64,000 nucleotides of DNA from Fusarium oxysporum f. sp. lycopersici 4287 (Eukaryota; Ascomycota; Sordariomycetes; Hypocreales; Nectriaceae). How positions within the stretch are numbered: the first letter of the stretch is position 1; each line of letters begins with the position of its first letter. The stretch lies in the NCBI RefSeq assembly GCF_000149955.1, contig NC_030988.1, positions 4,835,245 through 4,899,244 on the forward strand. Reading direction: 5' to 3'. The notes below the pieces were generated by a model. It was not told the origin of the DNA and made no database searches. It was given only the letters and a program-made list of their open reading frames with translations. This document shows, one piece after another, positions 63,701 through 64,000 of the stretch. A program made the position numbers and the translations under genes.

Positions 63701-64000
63701 TCATTGAAGATCTTCATACGCTAGAACCTTGATGCTCATGACGTGTTTGGCAGTTTGTAGAGCTGGAGTGGACAGAAGTGTATGGGTCACTAACTGCCGA
63801 AGCAGTCTCACAAAGGCAAGAAAATCGTCCAGAGTGTAAAAATCACCCCTTTCCACGACCTCGTCCCACGGCAGTTGTTCTGGTGAACGGATGTTATCGT
63901 CGATTTCCACCTCTATGAGCCGAAACTCGTCTGTTTCGAAGACTTTGGGCTTCGGCCCGTCAAATTCTTCTTTCGATGATACCCAATGCTTTCGCTTAAT
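63701..64000 (-). CDS. partial hypothetical protein, 5' end beyond the window
   Basis: The frame is open from the window edge (64000) to the stop at 63701 and gives the last 99 residues. They include KHWVSSKEEFDGPKPKVFET, EQLPWDEVVERGDFYTLDDF and LAFVRLLRQLVTHTLLS. An internal ATG-like start is unnecessary because the frame is open beyond the edge. It is acidic and helical. No family is recognised from this piece. Confidence 0.5.
   Translation of the reverse strand: MKRKHWVSSKEEFDGPKPKVFETDEFRLIEVEIDDNIRSPEQLPWDEVVERGDFYTLDDFLAFVRLLRQLVTHTLLSTPALQTAKHVMSIKVLAYEDLQ

Noticed and set aside
1..64000. Starship giant transposon
   Set aside because: No tyrosine-recombinase (DUF3435) captain or matching long-range boundaries found; only individual smaller elements are supported.
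1..64000. tRNA or rRNA genes, CRISPR arrays
   Set aside because: No complete tRNA cloverleaf, rRNA segment or spaced repeat array seen. The tRNA-like motifs at 44.4-45.3 kb lack a full cloverleaf.

Overview
The window looks like a gene-poor, repeat-rich accessory region of a filamentous ascomycete (Pezizomycotina). Support for this: short introns (about 49-139 bp) with GT-AG ends and CTRAY-type branch sites, fungal protein families (cytochrome P450, acyl-CoA oxidase, F-box/ankyrin, LysM-like secreted protein, HP1-like chromo proteins, B-type cyclin) and fungal classes of transposons (hAT, pogo/Fot1-like, MULE-type MITE, Copia). I cannot name the species. All coordinates, splice sites and reading frames were worked out by eye.

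Layout. 0.4-7.9 kb: a membrane-anchor-less HMG-CoA reductase, an intact P450 and a decayed second P450, which look like the edge or relic of a terpenoid cluster that may continue left of the window. 8.6-11.5 kb: two hypothetical genes. 12.6-15.9 kb: a decayed gene whose 3' end is split by a hAT transposon with perfect 24-bp inverted ends and an 8-bp target duplication. 16.4-17.7 kb: F-box/ankyrin gene. 18.7-26.5 kb: small hypothetical, secreted and membrane proteins, plus two separate HP1-like chromo-shadow genes that share the position of their last intron and a 39-nt last exon.

28.0-31.0 kb: a divergent pair, one gene for a minimal kinase-like protein and one for a protein with a PD-(D/E)XK-like nuclease signature, with a 500-bp MULE-type MITE (9-bp target duplication) in their shared upstream region. 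This is my best candidate for an undescribed system. 31.9-35.3 kb: a hypothetical gene and an acyl-CoA oxidase that appears to carry a one-base frameshift. 36.0-39.2 kb: a dead pogo-like transposon with 41-bp inverted ends whose transposase gene is split by about 1.45 kb containing an unrelated 333-codon ORF. 40.9-43.7 kb: a membrane protein and a divergent B-type cyclin. 44.4-45.3 kb: two facing tRNA-like, SINE-like modules with GGAAT-rich tails. 46.0-52.6 kb: a repeat/RING-like protein, a secreted protein, a nuclear-type basic protein and a Q/N-repeat protein. 53.9-59.5 kb: a complete Copia retrotransposon with identical 150-bp LTRs, a 5-bp target duplication, a predicted half-tRNA primer site, a polypurine tract and an in-frame TGA between gag and pol. 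59.7-64 kb: a Ulp1-like protein apparently lacking catalytic residues, a LysM-like secreted protein, and the 3' end of a gene cut by the window edge.

The elements range from apparently new (Copia) to broken (hAT, pogo), and several cellular genes are damaged or interrupted, as expected of a fast-changing accessory compartment.
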